Assembly: GCF_022539665.2 (NCBI RefSeq)
Contig: NC_081337.1
Coordinates: 1,604,239 to 1,668,238, forward strand
Length of the DNA: 64,000 nt
Origin: Daphnia carinata
Lineage: Eukaryota; Arthropoda; Branchiopoda; Diplostraca; Daphniidae
Direction of reading: 5' to 3'
The notes under the pieces: model-generated
Told to the model about the DNA's origin: nothing
The model's database searches: none
The model's input: only the letters and a program-made list of their open reading frames with translations
Position numbers and translations under genes: made by a program
Shown: piece by piece, positions 13,542 through 23,511 of the stretch
How the letters are laid out: each line of letters starts with the position of its first letter
Numbering within the stretch: the stretch's first letter is position 1

Positions 13542-13829
13542 ATGGTTGGTTTCCAGAAGACTGGAACCCGGCTTACCGTTGCAGATTTTTCAAGAAGGAT
13601 TGAAGGAAGAAGAACCGAAATTTTTGTCATTTTAATAATTTCTTTTACTCTCTTTATTGTAGTGCTTTTGTGTATGTGCAATGTTATCCTCTTGTGTATG
13701 AGTTTTTTTATGATTATTCTCTCTATATTCATGTTTGTATTTTCAACCGACTTATATGGCATGGCATCTCTTATATTCGCTCGTCCGACGTTCAATATAT
13801 TTACGCTTAGTTTTCCGAACCTCGTATAA
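13542..13829 (+). CDS. possible small hydrophobic protein (doubtful)
   Basis: A 95-codon frame begins 13 bp after accessory ORF 1. Its middle is a strongly hydrophobic stretch long enough for two membrane spans. The DNA is very T-rich, which by itself gives Phe/Leu/Ile-rich frames, so this may be only a 3' untranslated region. A similar T-rich hydrophobic frame (15010-15204) directly follows accessory ORF 2, which is the only reason to list it. Confidence 0.2.
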   Translation: MVGFQKTGTRLTVADFSRRIEGRRTEIFVILIISFTLFIVVLLCMCNVILLCMSFFMIILSIFMFVFSTDLYGMASLIFARPTFNIFTLSFPNLV

Positions 13830-14515
13830 TTTTTTTTCTCGTCATTATTATTTACCATTTTCTTGTGATGATAGAAGAGTTTCTTCTCTTCTATGATACG
13901 CGGTTGATGAGGCAAATAAAATATAACGACAAGAGGAGAAAAAAAAATTGAAATTCAAATATCCCAAGTTGAAGAGTAGTATTACTCTACTGTAATCAAA
14001 TCGGATAAGGGTACGATGACAAGAGGTGCGAATGCAGGGAACGCGTATATATATATACACATGAATATATATATATATATGAATTTCGATGATGAGCTGT
14101 TCGATTTCTCCTATTTATGATTAAGTTGTACCATTTGTTGCTTCTGCTATACATATTAATGTTGGAGATACATGAATTTTGTATATGTTTTTGTGTTTCG
14201 GGGAATTTGTAATCCGCTACTTTCCGAATGTTCCCCTATAAGATTACATCTGCTCTCGCTTGCATCAATAGTGGATTCGGCTCAACGGAAGATTTGCTTA
14301 CAAGATCAAGAAGAAGCAATTAAAATAAGGCATTAAACGTGTCGTTTTTGAAAAACAAAGGAAAATAGTTCTCGATTCCTAGAAATTGTTCAGCATAGCT
14401 GACGACAACAATATCTTAAAATATATTCGACGCTGTTGGATGGCCAGGAATCAATCCTTCATCGCAACCCGTAACGTCGTTCTGTCAAGAAAAGTTTTTT
14501 TTCGTTCCGGAAAAA
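13830..14515. other. intergenic region with (TA)n tract
   Basis: No supported gene. Two short TA-rich microsatellite runs lie at about 14044-14082. The rest is unremarkable AT-rich sequence. Confidence 0.6.
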
Positions 14516-15006
14516 ATGCCAAAGGAAAACAACAGAAGTCATAGGCTGCCACCTTATACAAATCGTCGGCATAGTTCCGACAGTGCTTGGCCGCTAAGGC
14601 CAATTGATTTCGGTGAGCCGGAAGCGGGGCCATCTGGCCACATTACCCCCCCATCTATTCCATCCCGGAACCGAACCGACCCGCCCTCAACACCGGCGCA
14701 CCCCAACACGCTTCGACTACGGCCACTCTCAGAACTCTTGGCTATTCCACCTACCCGGCCTACCCGACGCGACCTCGACCTGCACTACCTGAATCTTCGA
14801 CTGGAATTTTGAAACTAGAGCTACACAAAGCTCTGAACGAGGGGAAATGGCAACGGTCTGTGGAGAAACTTCAGGAGATCCTGGAGCTTGACCCGCAAAA
14901 CCGTATGCCTCCACCACCAATTGGGCACTATCCCAATGGTGGATACAAGACGTCTGCCCCACCTGCGGACGGGCCGGGAGCCGCCCCGGTGGACCGGCAG
15001 TCATAA
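14516..15006 (+). pseudogene. accessory ORF 2 of element A, frameshifted relative of ORF 1
   Basis: An ATG at 14516 opens a Pro/Ser/Arg-rich frame (GEPEAGPSG, many PP and TRP) ending at 14812. An overlapping frame, open from about 14617 to 15006, carries a C-terminal segment that closely resembles the end of accessory ORF 1: a basic amphipathic helix ending EILELDPQN, followed by a short Pro/Gly tail. The two halves are in different frames, so there is a frameshift, or a programmed shift, between about 14620 and 14800. The shared ILxLDPxN ending suggests that the two accessory genes arose by duplication and diverged in their N-terminal halves. Function unknown. Confidence 0.5.
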
Positions 15007-15275
15007 CCATTGATGACTAGCCTTTCGTGTATTGTTTTTTTTATGTCATTATTTCTCCACACTCATCTCTTTGTAATTGTATCTTGTATGTTTTTTTGTA
15101 CGCTATTTACTATTATATACAAACTTTTGTTGCCACATTTATATTTGTATTCTCTTCGCCTTTATAAAAAGAGGAACAAACATAAAGGTGCTCTTACGTC
15201 ATGATACATATATCACCTGACGTATATACAATTCACCTGTTAAAAAAAAAAAAAAAAAACCCAAAGGAGGAAATA

Positions 15276-15458
15276 ATGAAAATTGAATGGATAACAGAAT
15301 ACATAATTTCTTGTTGTGTATTTGCCCTTATTTGTTTGATGCTTTACCCCCCCATTTTGTCTCCCAACTTATTTCTTTTTCGAATTGACAAACAATGGAA
15401 AATTCTGTTTTATATTTTATTCAAAAAGTTAAAAAAATTATTAATAACCAGTAAATGA
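15276..15458 (+). CDS. possible 60-residue single-span membrane protein
   Basis: The ATG at 15276 follows a long A run. The frame encodes one clear hydrophobic segment (IISCCVFALICLMLY), then a basic tail (KKLKKLLITSK). It lies between the accessory ORFs and env. No family is recognised, and a chance frame in AT-rich DNA is a real alternative. Confidence 0.25.
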   Translation: MKIEWITEYIISCCVFALICLMLYPPILSPNLFLFRIDKQWKILFYILFKKLKKLLITSK

Positions 15459-15667
15459 GTGTTAAGGTAGTTTAGAAATTGTGTATTGTTTCCACATCCC
15501 ATATAATAACAACACTAACATAATATACATTTTGTGCAGAAAACAGAATATAAAAATTAGTAATAGCCAGTAAATGAGCGTTTAAGGTAGTTTTGAAATT
15601 TCTTGTTTCCACATTCCATAAACTAACAACACTAACACAATACGTAGACATTTGGTGCAGAAGACAA
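15436..15667 (+). repeat. imperfect tandem duplication, two copies of ~115 bp
   Basis: Copies at about 15436-15550 and 15551-15667 share blocks such as CCAGTAAATGAG, AACAACACTAACA and a TTTGTGCAGAA end. Each copy ends in a YAG/A context that could serve as a splice acceptor upstream of env, but that is inference. Confidence 0.7.
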
Positions 15668-16696
15668 AATCACTCTCGGAAAACAAAAACTTTTTCTTAT
15701 AGTTACACCAAAGTTTTTTTCTTCACACACAATTATTCTTTCGCCTGTACCTCCAAGCCACTTTTCTACACTTCTTCTTATTGAAAGTAGCCAACGCCCA
15801 GATTTCTCCCAAAGCGTCACTCACTATACACTCCTTTTCACTTGTCTTTCCCGTTGAACACTACAGCTATTCCAACACTTCGCAGCAAGTGAGGGAATAT
15901 ATTTTCTTCGTTACTTTTATCAACCTCCTTTTCTTACTTCTTTTTACTTTCCTTTTCTTACACACTGAAGCTGCCCCAACACTTTGCAGCGAGCTAAGGA
16001 ATATATTTCCTTACGTTGAGTTTCATCATCTCTCTTTCACACCTTCTTCTTCTTCAATATTGAAGCGTACCAACATTTCGAACCAAGTAGAGAAAAATAT
16101 TCTTGCTCCCTCTTTTTGCCGGAGGGCAACTAACAAGCCTTTCCATACACTTGCATTCGTATTCTGAAATTCCTTGTTTCCCCTCAAGGCGCATTGGCTT
16201 CGCCCACCCGTTCATATTTCACATTCTTTTCCCTTCGTTTCTAGCCAAGTCCCTTTTTCCCTGCGTTGGACTTAGAAAAAATGAAAACCCGAGTTTGACC
16301 TTTCGCGCACGGACTTTTTTCGCCGTGAAATTTTAAACGTTTCTTTTCTTCTCCGCATAATTAAACGAATCAATCTTTTTCTATCATTTCTTTTTGATAA
16401 TTACGAGCGTCCTTTCCTCTTTCCAATGTTATCATTTTCGATTAAAAATAATTTTTCCTTATGCCCGAAAACACAGTTATAATGCGACACCCTTTTATTC
16501 CCTATCCTTTGCCGTAGCGCAGCTACTGAAAAGCCGACGGGAAAGCGTTGACCTTTTGAGAGCCGACGGCAAAATTTTTCACTCTTACTTTTTTTTCTTC
16601 TTGTCTTTCATTCTATTCTCAATATCTATATATTTATAAAAAATCCCAATGCCGATGTAGAATATTTTTGGCCACTGCTCGGTTTAAATTTTTCTT
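15668..16696. other. leader region upstream of envelope A, no supported gene
   Basis: C/T-rich sequence with short frames rich in Ser/Phe/Leu in all plus-strand frames, as expected from pyrimidine bias. I see no motif that supports a protein. Retroviral env genes are usually expressed from a spliced RNA, so this may be an intron or leader. Confidence 0.4.
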
Positions 16697-17106
16697 ATGT
16701 ATTGTTTTTGCGTATGTAGAAATGTCGTCTTTGTCCATTTTATTACTGCTATGTCTTTACGGACCGTATGTGTTTGTATGGAGTCGTCGAAAATGCGAAT
16801 AATTCAATTTTCGGATGCCGATTGTCATCCGGAAATAAATGATAAACATTCCGCTGACGTACGATATTCCATATATAGTGAAGTGCGTGCGGCTGTTCAT
16901 TTTCCTGGATATATTTGTGCAAAATGGAAACAAATACGCCATGTCACCATGAACTTTTTTGGACAATTAGTGATTGTGCCTGACAAAATTCCGCTTGACA
17001 TTACGTCTAATGAGTGCAACGATATGATTAACAGTCTCCGGTGCGACGATCAAAAAATGATTGCTACGGAAAATAAATATGTTTTTGATCGTGATCCTCG
17101 ATTGGC
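16697..17106 (+). pseudogene. env: envelope gene A, N-terminal part, interrupted by a transposon
   Basis: The ATG at 16697 gives a hydrophobic, Cys-containing start that fits a signal peptide, then an ectodomain segment of ~110 residues. It contains a GYICAKW motif, an NFFG motif and C-x6-RC spacing that align by eye with the same region of the element B and C envelopes (GWTCKQW and ECWxMVNDKKCG). This Cys/Trp pattern resembles glycoproteins of chuvirus-like viruses and of arthropod retroelements that captured them. The frame is cut at 17106, where the MULE-like element begins. The gene resumes at 20939. Confidence 0.6.
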
Positions 17107-17693
17107 GGTGAAATAGGACTGAAACGAAATAGGACTGGAGAAATAGGACTGGGAGAAATAGGACTAACTTTTTAAAACTTTTAGGACAGTCCTATTTCTC
17201 CATGCCAGCAGTCCTATTTCTCCTCGGCATCAGTCCTATTTCTCCTTAGAAATAGTCCTATTTATTTTATTTTGTTCCAGTAGGAATGATACGCCTCCAA
17301 TCCGGTAGACAACATTTTGCGTAAGAGCGTCGGGTTATATCCATTTCCCTTTGTAAAAAGCCGATGGTGTTAACTCATAACTTAAATGGTTCACCAAACA
17401 TTTACCTTTTATCCTATTTTAATTTAAATTGCAGGGGACCATTAAATATGTTATATCTAATATAGTTCATTTAATAAAATACTACAACGGCCACACAGAA
17501 ATATTTATTAAATTTTTCTTACTTTTTAGTGCATAAATAACTTTTCCAGTTGCACTCATGTTGTACTTGCTCATACAACTATCAGCAACGATTAACAAGC
17601 AAGTCTTACCATATCGGTAGCTCTCTAACCGGTGACACGGGTAGGCTTGTGTTCGATTCTCCGTGGTTACATTTCTTCTGAGGTTTTTAATAA
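17107..17693 (+). repeat. left long terminal inverted repeat of the MULE-like element
   Basis: About 587 bp, nearly identical in inverted orientation to 20313-20938. The outer 170 bp are packed with AGTCCTATTTCTCC-type units in both orientations, so it can fold on itself; such subterminal arrays are typical transposase-binding sites. The inner part holds a tRNA-like A-box/B-box pair around 17615-17670. Confidence 0.9.
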
Positions 17694-18874
17694 TTATTCT
17701 ATGGAAGAATTATTGGGAAGAAAACAATTGCTGGTGTTTAGGGTAATACTACTGAAATGGCAAATAATGGTAGTTCTGACTTCCCAATTTTCACATGTGG
17801 TTTCAGTATTTCAGCCAGTCAGTATTTAGATCTTCATGGTGTAGGTTGTCGACGGTGCTTCGAATGTGCCGTGAATGTGCTGTGAATGTGCTAATCATCT
17901 GTTGTTCGCGTCCAGCGGCCTGCCCAGTTCCTGCCCAGCTGCGGATTGTTTCTAAGGAGTCGCAAACCGTAAGTACATTTTCTATTTCACTAGTGCTGGG
18001 CCGTACCCGGACACATTGTATCAGGCTCGGAACGGATAGGCAACGGTTCGAGTGCTGGCATTGTTAATTTAAGTGTAAGGGCATTGAGACTTGTCACCTC
18101 AATGGGCAGAGGAATCGGGATTGGTTTCACAGTGTCGTCGTGAAACCAATTGTCTGACCCAGGTCAGTGGACCTTCAGTTAAATAGATATCTTAGTCGGG
18201 ACGTAGGCCGACTAGGATTAGAAATATTTACGATAGTTATTTAATTATATATGCAAATTATGTGTATGCTACCTAACTATACTTCACGTCACTTAATGCT
18301 TTTACTTTTTTTATTGCCTTTCTACTGAACTTTGCTTATGTTTTACTAAATTTTTTTTCTTCTTTTCTTCTTTGTAGGTTTTGCCTGGCAATTTTTTTAC
18401 TCAGGCCGGTTTAACGTTTTTTTTATTTCTTAAGTTCTTTTTTTGCCTTTTTCATTAATTTTATTTTTCTTTTTTCATAGGGAGCTCTGATCAACGAATT
18501 TTTAAACCGTTCTTTCGGACAATTGAAAGCTTTTGCTTTCTCTTATCACTCGTTTGGTAAATGGTTGGAAGGATTTAAACATGCAAGGTAAATTCATTTA
18601 TAGTTACATGGAGTACATTGGTATAATTATTGCAATTTTATTTTTTTTAGAACAATCATCTTCTCGGGAATTGTTTCCACGAACCAAAACCATCAATCGG
18701 CACATTAGTCGTCGCTTGCACAACAAGTATTATCGTAATAATTCAAGCATAATGTATTACATTACATATTACATTAAAATAAAAAAGTCAATTGAGATTA
18801 TGTAAGTTTATTGATAAAGTATGTTAATTTGTAAACATTCGTCAAATAAAATACATGTTACAAACAAACAAATG
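17694..18874 (+). other. MULE interior, plus-strand exon-like segment
   Basis: No long frame, but 18481-18591 is bounded by good splice signals (TTTTTTCATAG before, AAG/GTAAAT after). In one frame it reads as a 36-residue segment beginning GALINEFLNRSFGQLK. A further acceptor-like TTTTTTTTAG precedes 18651. This may be part of a second element gene or a captured host exon; I do not recognise the product. Confidence 0.3.
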
Positions 18875-19990
18875 TTATTCAATTATAGACATATCTAGGT
18901 CATCATTAATATTATTTATAGCAACATTAAGAGCATGTGAGGAAACAATAGCGGGAAAAGATGATCTAAGCTCTAAAACTATTTCTTCTAGTAGATCCAC
19001 TGTAGATAGCTGCAAAAACAATAATTAGTTATAGGGAAACTTTTCTTTTTTGTAAATTTAAAAAACATACCTCATTATTTTGATAGCGCGCCCAAAGCTG
19101 GAACAGTACGGAATTCTTAAGTTGGGTCTCTTTCTTCCGGTGAGCCCTTATTTTGTCATGGCAGAGTAGCGTGCTAGTAAGGGAAACTTCTTCGGCCAGT
19201 TTCCGCAATACCATTGTCATCTTGTAGAATTTTAAATTAGATCCGCCTTCCAACTACAAACATTTTTGTTATTAATTATTCATTACATATTATTGTTCAA
19301 ATTTAAATTACCTTGTTCCATTGGTGGTGCATTCCTTCGCAGTAGTTATTGGTACGCGTTAAGATGTTGAAGCATGACCAGTTCTCAGGAGTCCAGAACT
19401 TGCCCCGAATCCAATTCCGCTCCATATAATCCATGAGTGCTGGAAGTTCGCTAGGTGCTGAGCTCTTCAACGCGTCAAACACACCAGGAATTTTACCAGC
19501 TACAAAAAATTAAAGTTCACAAATGTTATTTATGACAATTAAATATAACATTTGTGTGCTATTTACCTGGAAGATATGCAAGGCATAGCAGGCGAAACAC
19601 AAAGTCTCGCACTGGATTCGGTCCCTTGTTGTTGTAGAGGGTGGCAAGGTGAAGATCCCGGACCTTTTTCAGAACGCCTTGGCACCAGTGGAAATTGCAG
19701 CCAAAGTGCTAGCAATCCACAAAGTGCCTGCGGACAGCCGTAAATATAGCACGTTCGAAATCGGTCACGATCCGCTGGACTCTAGGAAGGGGGATTATAT
19801 CCTATTACAATATAAAATTTATTATTTTTACATAACAAACTATTTGTAAATAAGATAGTATCTATACCTTTATCTTCTCGAAGACAGCGCTATAGTCGGC
19901 TGCTCTTCTCCTGGTCATGCAAATCTCTTCTTTCTATTCGCCGCCGGCAACTATCTTCAACTTCCTCGGCTTTAGCACCCATAAATCTTC
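18875..19990 (-). pseudogene. MULE-domain transposase, multi-exon, partly degraded
   Basis: Read on the minus strand, five exon-like blocks with GT-AG borders keep one phase: about 19868-19918 (at least), 19567-19801, 19312-19499, 19071-19253 and 18875-19009, with introns of ~60-70 bp. Motifs fit the MULE transposase domain: MTRRRAADYSAVFEKI, then VTDFERA (probable catalytic Asp), CNFHWCQGVLKKVRDL, LLCLAYLP, MDYMERNWI, and RTNNYCEGMHHQWN near the end. The C-terminal two exons complete the protein. An in-frame TAG interrupts exon 2 between the Asp motif and the CxFH motif, and another stop lies upstream of MTRRR, with no intact N-terminal DNA-binding domain visible. So the copy is probably inactive, although its splice sites look intact. 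Confidence 0.75.
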
Positions 19991-20312
19991 TTCATCAATT
20001 TTTTTTCAAAGTCAATATAAATATTAACTTAATCCTTTGGCATACGTCACTTGATGAGTAATGCTATGTCATGCTCGGCTATCCACTTCGGTGGTAGAAT
20101 CCTCTTCTTGGTAAAGAAGTTGAGGAATTGTTAAAGTGTTAAATTACAAATAATTTATTTTTCGCCCATCTACCGTTATCTACCATCTCCTCTCTCATCC
20201 ATTCTCTTGTATCTCAACAGTTCTTCTTGCTCCTGGTGAGGAACTAGCTTTCATACAGGCGAAGATTCATTAACATTCTTCTACTATTCATAGTAAACTT
20301 AACCGCAAATGT
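19991..20312. other. MULE interior beyond the transposase exons
   Basis: AT-rich sequence where the 5' end of the transposase gene would be expected on the minus strand. I see no clear exon. The right TIR starts at about 20313. Confidence 0.4.
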
Positions 20313-20938
20313 TATTAAAAACCTCGGAAGAAATGTAACCACGGAGAATCGAACACAAGCCTACCCGTGTCACAGGTTACAGCGCTACCGATATGGTAAG
20401 ACTTGCTTGTTAATCGTTGCTGATAGTTGTATGAGCAAGTACAACATGAGTGCAACTGGAAAAGTTATTTATGCACTAAAAAGTAAGAAAAATTTAATAA
20501 ATATTTCTGGTGTGGCCGTTGTAGTATTTTATTAAATGAACTATATTAGATATAACATATTTAATGGTCCCCTGCAATTTAAATTAAAATAGGATAAAAG
20601 GTAAATGTTTGGTGAACCATTTAAGTTATGAGTTAACACCATCGGCTCTTTACAAAGGGAAATGGATATAACCCGACGCTCTTACGCAAAATGTTGCCTA
20701 CCGGATTGGAGGCATATCGTTCCTACTGGAACAAAATAAAATAAATAGGACTATTTCTAAGGAGAAATAGGACTGATGCCGAGGAGAAATAGGACTGATG
20801 GCCTGGAGAAATAGGACTGTCCTAAAAGTTTTAAAAAGTCAGTCCTATTTCTCCCAGTCCTATTTCTCCGGTAGAAATAGGACTGAAAATTTCCAGTCCT
20901 GTTTCTCCAGTCCTATTTCGTTTCAGTCCTATTTCACC
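20313..20938 (-). repeat. right long terminal inverted repeat of the MULE-like element
   Basis: About 626 bp, inverted copy of 17107-17693. It is slightly longer because it carries an extra subterminal unit around 20870-20920. The few differences between the arms are point changes and small indels, so the insertion is fairly young. Confidence 0.9.
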
Positions 20939-22235
20939 GGCTACCTGAACCTCAAATTTTCGGTCATTGGTTACAAACGATTGATGTGGAAATTGTTAAT
21001 TGTGCGCTCGAGAGAATTCGTCTTTATCAAGATATAGAAGATGGCAATTTACCACACCTATTGGTATTGCTTCCGCATCAACAGGTCATTTGTCGCATAA
21101 TCATTTAACATTGGTTTGGGACAAAACCTATACCCAACGAACTGAACCCAAGGCTCATCTCATTGAATCTGGAATTGGAAAATTAATCCGAAAAACGGGC
21201 AATGATAAAATTTTTCGCCTTCAAGATGATAAAAAACAATTGGACTTTCATTTATCTTTTCAACCGCGTTGTATTCCCATACAAAACTCTTGTTGAAAGA
21301 AATCTGATGCTTTTAACATTTTCGGCCAATAAAAACTCTTCGTTACAATGGCGGCCATCATGGAAAATTTGTTGACAATAACATTGGCGGACCCCGCGCC
21401 ACCTAGCGCTCAATATTTGGATCACCCCGCTAACTTACAATATATTCGTGATCAATTTACGGACTATGAAAATGAATTATCACGATTAATTCAAATCTTA
21501 CAATGTGATTCAAGAAAGGCCAAACATGTAAGAGCAGTTATTGCAGCACAATATAATGGCTGGTTAGCTGCTTCGCATCTAGATCTGCCCAAATGCACAT
21601 CATTACAAGCATTTGGAAAAACCGCCATTGTCATCTTGTGCAAACCTTTAAATGTGACTTTCGAGACCGTCATAACGTCTTGTGGAGCGCAACCAAAATT
21701 TAAAAACTATACCATTAATTTAGATGGTTGGGAACTTGTTAAATATTCGCCGTGCTATTGGACTAATGGATTTGTGAACTTTAATGACCTACCTTATGCG
21801 TTTCGCAATAACACTTGGAGGCCCGTGAACGCAAGTATCGTCTTACCGGTACAAGAACTTGCGCATTCTTTTCGCTATGAAGATGTAAAATTTTTTGATT
21901 ATGAACATAAAAGTAACCCTGCGTATGGTGAAACTATTATGGATCATATGAGTATTATGGCTGATATTGCCGCAGCTATGAATGAACATTCGCCGAATAA
22001 GTTTTCATCCCATAGTCGACCGAGTGTAACCAACGTTTTGTTATCAGCATCTGGAGTGAACTCTTATACTAGCTGGTGGGAAACTATTAAAAATTATTTC
22101 TTCATTGGTGTACTTTGCCTTCTTGGTCTACTTTTTCTACGCATCTGTTATGGCTGTGAATTTTTCGGACTCATCAGCAAGTTATGCTGTCGCCCAATTC
22201 AAGAACCAGAACCGGATTTCGCTTATGAAGTCTGA
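20939..22235 (+). pseudogene. env: envelope gene A, C-terminal part after the MULE insertion
   Basis: The frame resumes after the transposon with a segment in one frame (20942 to ~21060), then shifts to the frame of 21000-21296. That frame ends at TGA 21294, and a TAA follows before 21348. From 21348 a 295-codon frame is open to 22235. It contains a CGAQPKF then C-x-IxxDGWELVxxxPCYW pattern and VNFND, shared with the other envelopes in this window. A helical segment, one strong membrane span (YFFIGVLCLLGLLFLRI, about residues 249-265) and a short Cys-rich tail follow. Unlike the B and C envelopes it has no Thr-rich stalk and a short tail, closer to the compact size of chuvirus-like glycoproteins. 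Broken by the insertion, a frameshift and two stops. Confidence 0.7.
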
Positions 22236-22268
22236 TTACGGGACGTAATCTCGCACCGCCGGGAGTGA

Positions 22269-23058
22269 TGTAACGAAGTCATAAAATACAAATTTTATTG
22301 AATTATATTGTGTCTTGATAGTTTGTTTTATTAACATGATTATATATACATCCGTTGCCTTTATGCCTTATAAATATCATAATTCAAGTGTTGTTGCCCT
22401 TTCGTTGAATTCTTTTTTTATATTATACCTTGTGCTCTACTTATTTCCGATTGGATGAATCTTCATGCGTAGGAAGTCGCGCCATGCATTTCCGTGAATA
22501 TGAAATGTTTCTGCGTAAGACATCCGGAGCTCATTTGTCGGAAATGCTGTTTCCCTTAAGCAGGTAAGACCTATAAAAGGATGCCTTTTTGTTCCCAAAA
22601 GTTAGTTCTAGTTCCGCTTCGTTCTTACACTAGTTCCTGTTCTTGTTCAAGTTCTAGTTCTAGTGCTATCCTATCTACAAGTGTTGTTCAATTCATCAAT
22701 AGTTGTGAGTATAAATTGTGTTAAAATCAATAACTATTATAAGTGCTTCTCATCGCTGCTTGTGCGACCTATGAGCCTTTAATCTATATCTTCTCCGCAA
22801 CGGTTCATCTTTATTTTATTCCCCGCCACAGTGGTGACGGTAAGATCAATTTCGCATAACTCTATTCCTCTATTTCCGTTTCCCTTTTTATGCCCATAAC
22901 TGTGTATTTCCTTTGTTGTTGTTTGGCCCACTAGATAAAAAATATATTCGGCATTGTGGTAACGCATCCCGAGTTCATTCATTATTTATTTATTCATTAT
23001 TATCATTTCTTGTCTTAATCAAGTAAAGTCATTCTTCTTACAAGGAGAATGCTCAACA
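22269..23058 (+). repeat. complete LTR of element A (3' LTR)
   Basis: Begins TGTAACGAAG after a short purine-rich stretch (CCGGGAG) that follows the env stop, and ends in CA. About 790 bp; the 3' 530 bp match 6022-6554. It contains the TATA box at 22572. Because a primer-binding site and a gag start follow it, it is at the same time the 3' LTR of one unit and the 5' LTR of the next. Confidence 0.8.
22572..22578 (+). promoter_or_regulatory. TATA box of the complete LTR
   Basis: TATAAAA in the same context as at 6070, ahead of the conserved AAAAGTTAGTTC start region. Confidence 0.6.
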
Positions 23059-23061
23059 TAA

Positions 23062-23075
23062 TGGTGGCAGCGATC
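23062..23075 (+). promoter_or_regulatory. second primer-binding site
   Basis: Exact repeat of the 6558 site, 3 bp after the LTR end. It shows that a second element unit begins here. Confidence 0.55.
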
Positions 23076-23092
23076 TATCGAACTCACCTACA

Positions 23093-23511
23093 ATGACGGA
23101 TAATAGTTTTGCTAGTAGGCATAAACTTTCTCGTTCTCCTGTAACCGCTACCAAAAGTCCCATTGAGCCAGTCATACAAATTGAAGAACCTGTAGTCAGA
23201 TCGCTTAATTTTGGTAAAACTTCCACTTCAACTCGTGCTGGAGCTGAGAAGTTTACGGGTAATAAAACTTCGATAAGGGCGACAGAAGCTATTGGGAAAT
23301 CTGCCTCCCCTGTTTTAAAACCTAGGGAAATTCCAAATAATCCTCAGTTAAGAAAGTTAAGATCGAACTCTGCGTATGAACTAGTAACGGGGGTAGACCT
23401 TTCAAACGTTCGCAAACCCCGGGCCAAAAGTAACGCTAACCCCTCGGCTGCACGAGATTGTCCTTCCATACTAACTAAATTAATAAACCACCTTTCACCC
23501 AAGAAAACCGT
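23093..23511 (+). pseudogene. gag: second gag start, truncated by satellite
   Basis: The first ~140 codons are nearly identical to the gag start at 6589, with one visible substitution (Val for Ala in EEPVxRS). The reading frame is cut at about 23511 where ~70 bp satellite DNA begins. This copy cannot make a product. Confidence 0.9.

Larger units (their letters stand above)
17107..20938. mobile_element. MULE-like DNA transposon inserted in envelope A
   Basis: 3.8 kb, bounded by long terminal inverted repeats whose ends are GGTGAAATAGGACTG and its complement. It is flanked on both sides by the trinucleotide GGC. The interior has a minus-strand, intron-containing transposase with MULE-domain motifs and a plus-strand exon-like segment. 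Long TIRs of ~600 bp with subterminal repeats fit Mutator-like elements, but those usually duplicate 8-10 bp of target, and here only 3 bp are visible. Confidence 0.8.

Noticed and set aside
16103-16639. Short Ser/Phe-rich frames at 15781-16639
   Set aside because: Pyrimidine-rich DNA gives such frames in all phases; no motif or start context supports any of them.
17107-20938. Interpretation of the 17107-20938 repeats as LTRs
   Set aside because: The two arms are inverted, not direct, and the interior encodes a MULE-type transposase.
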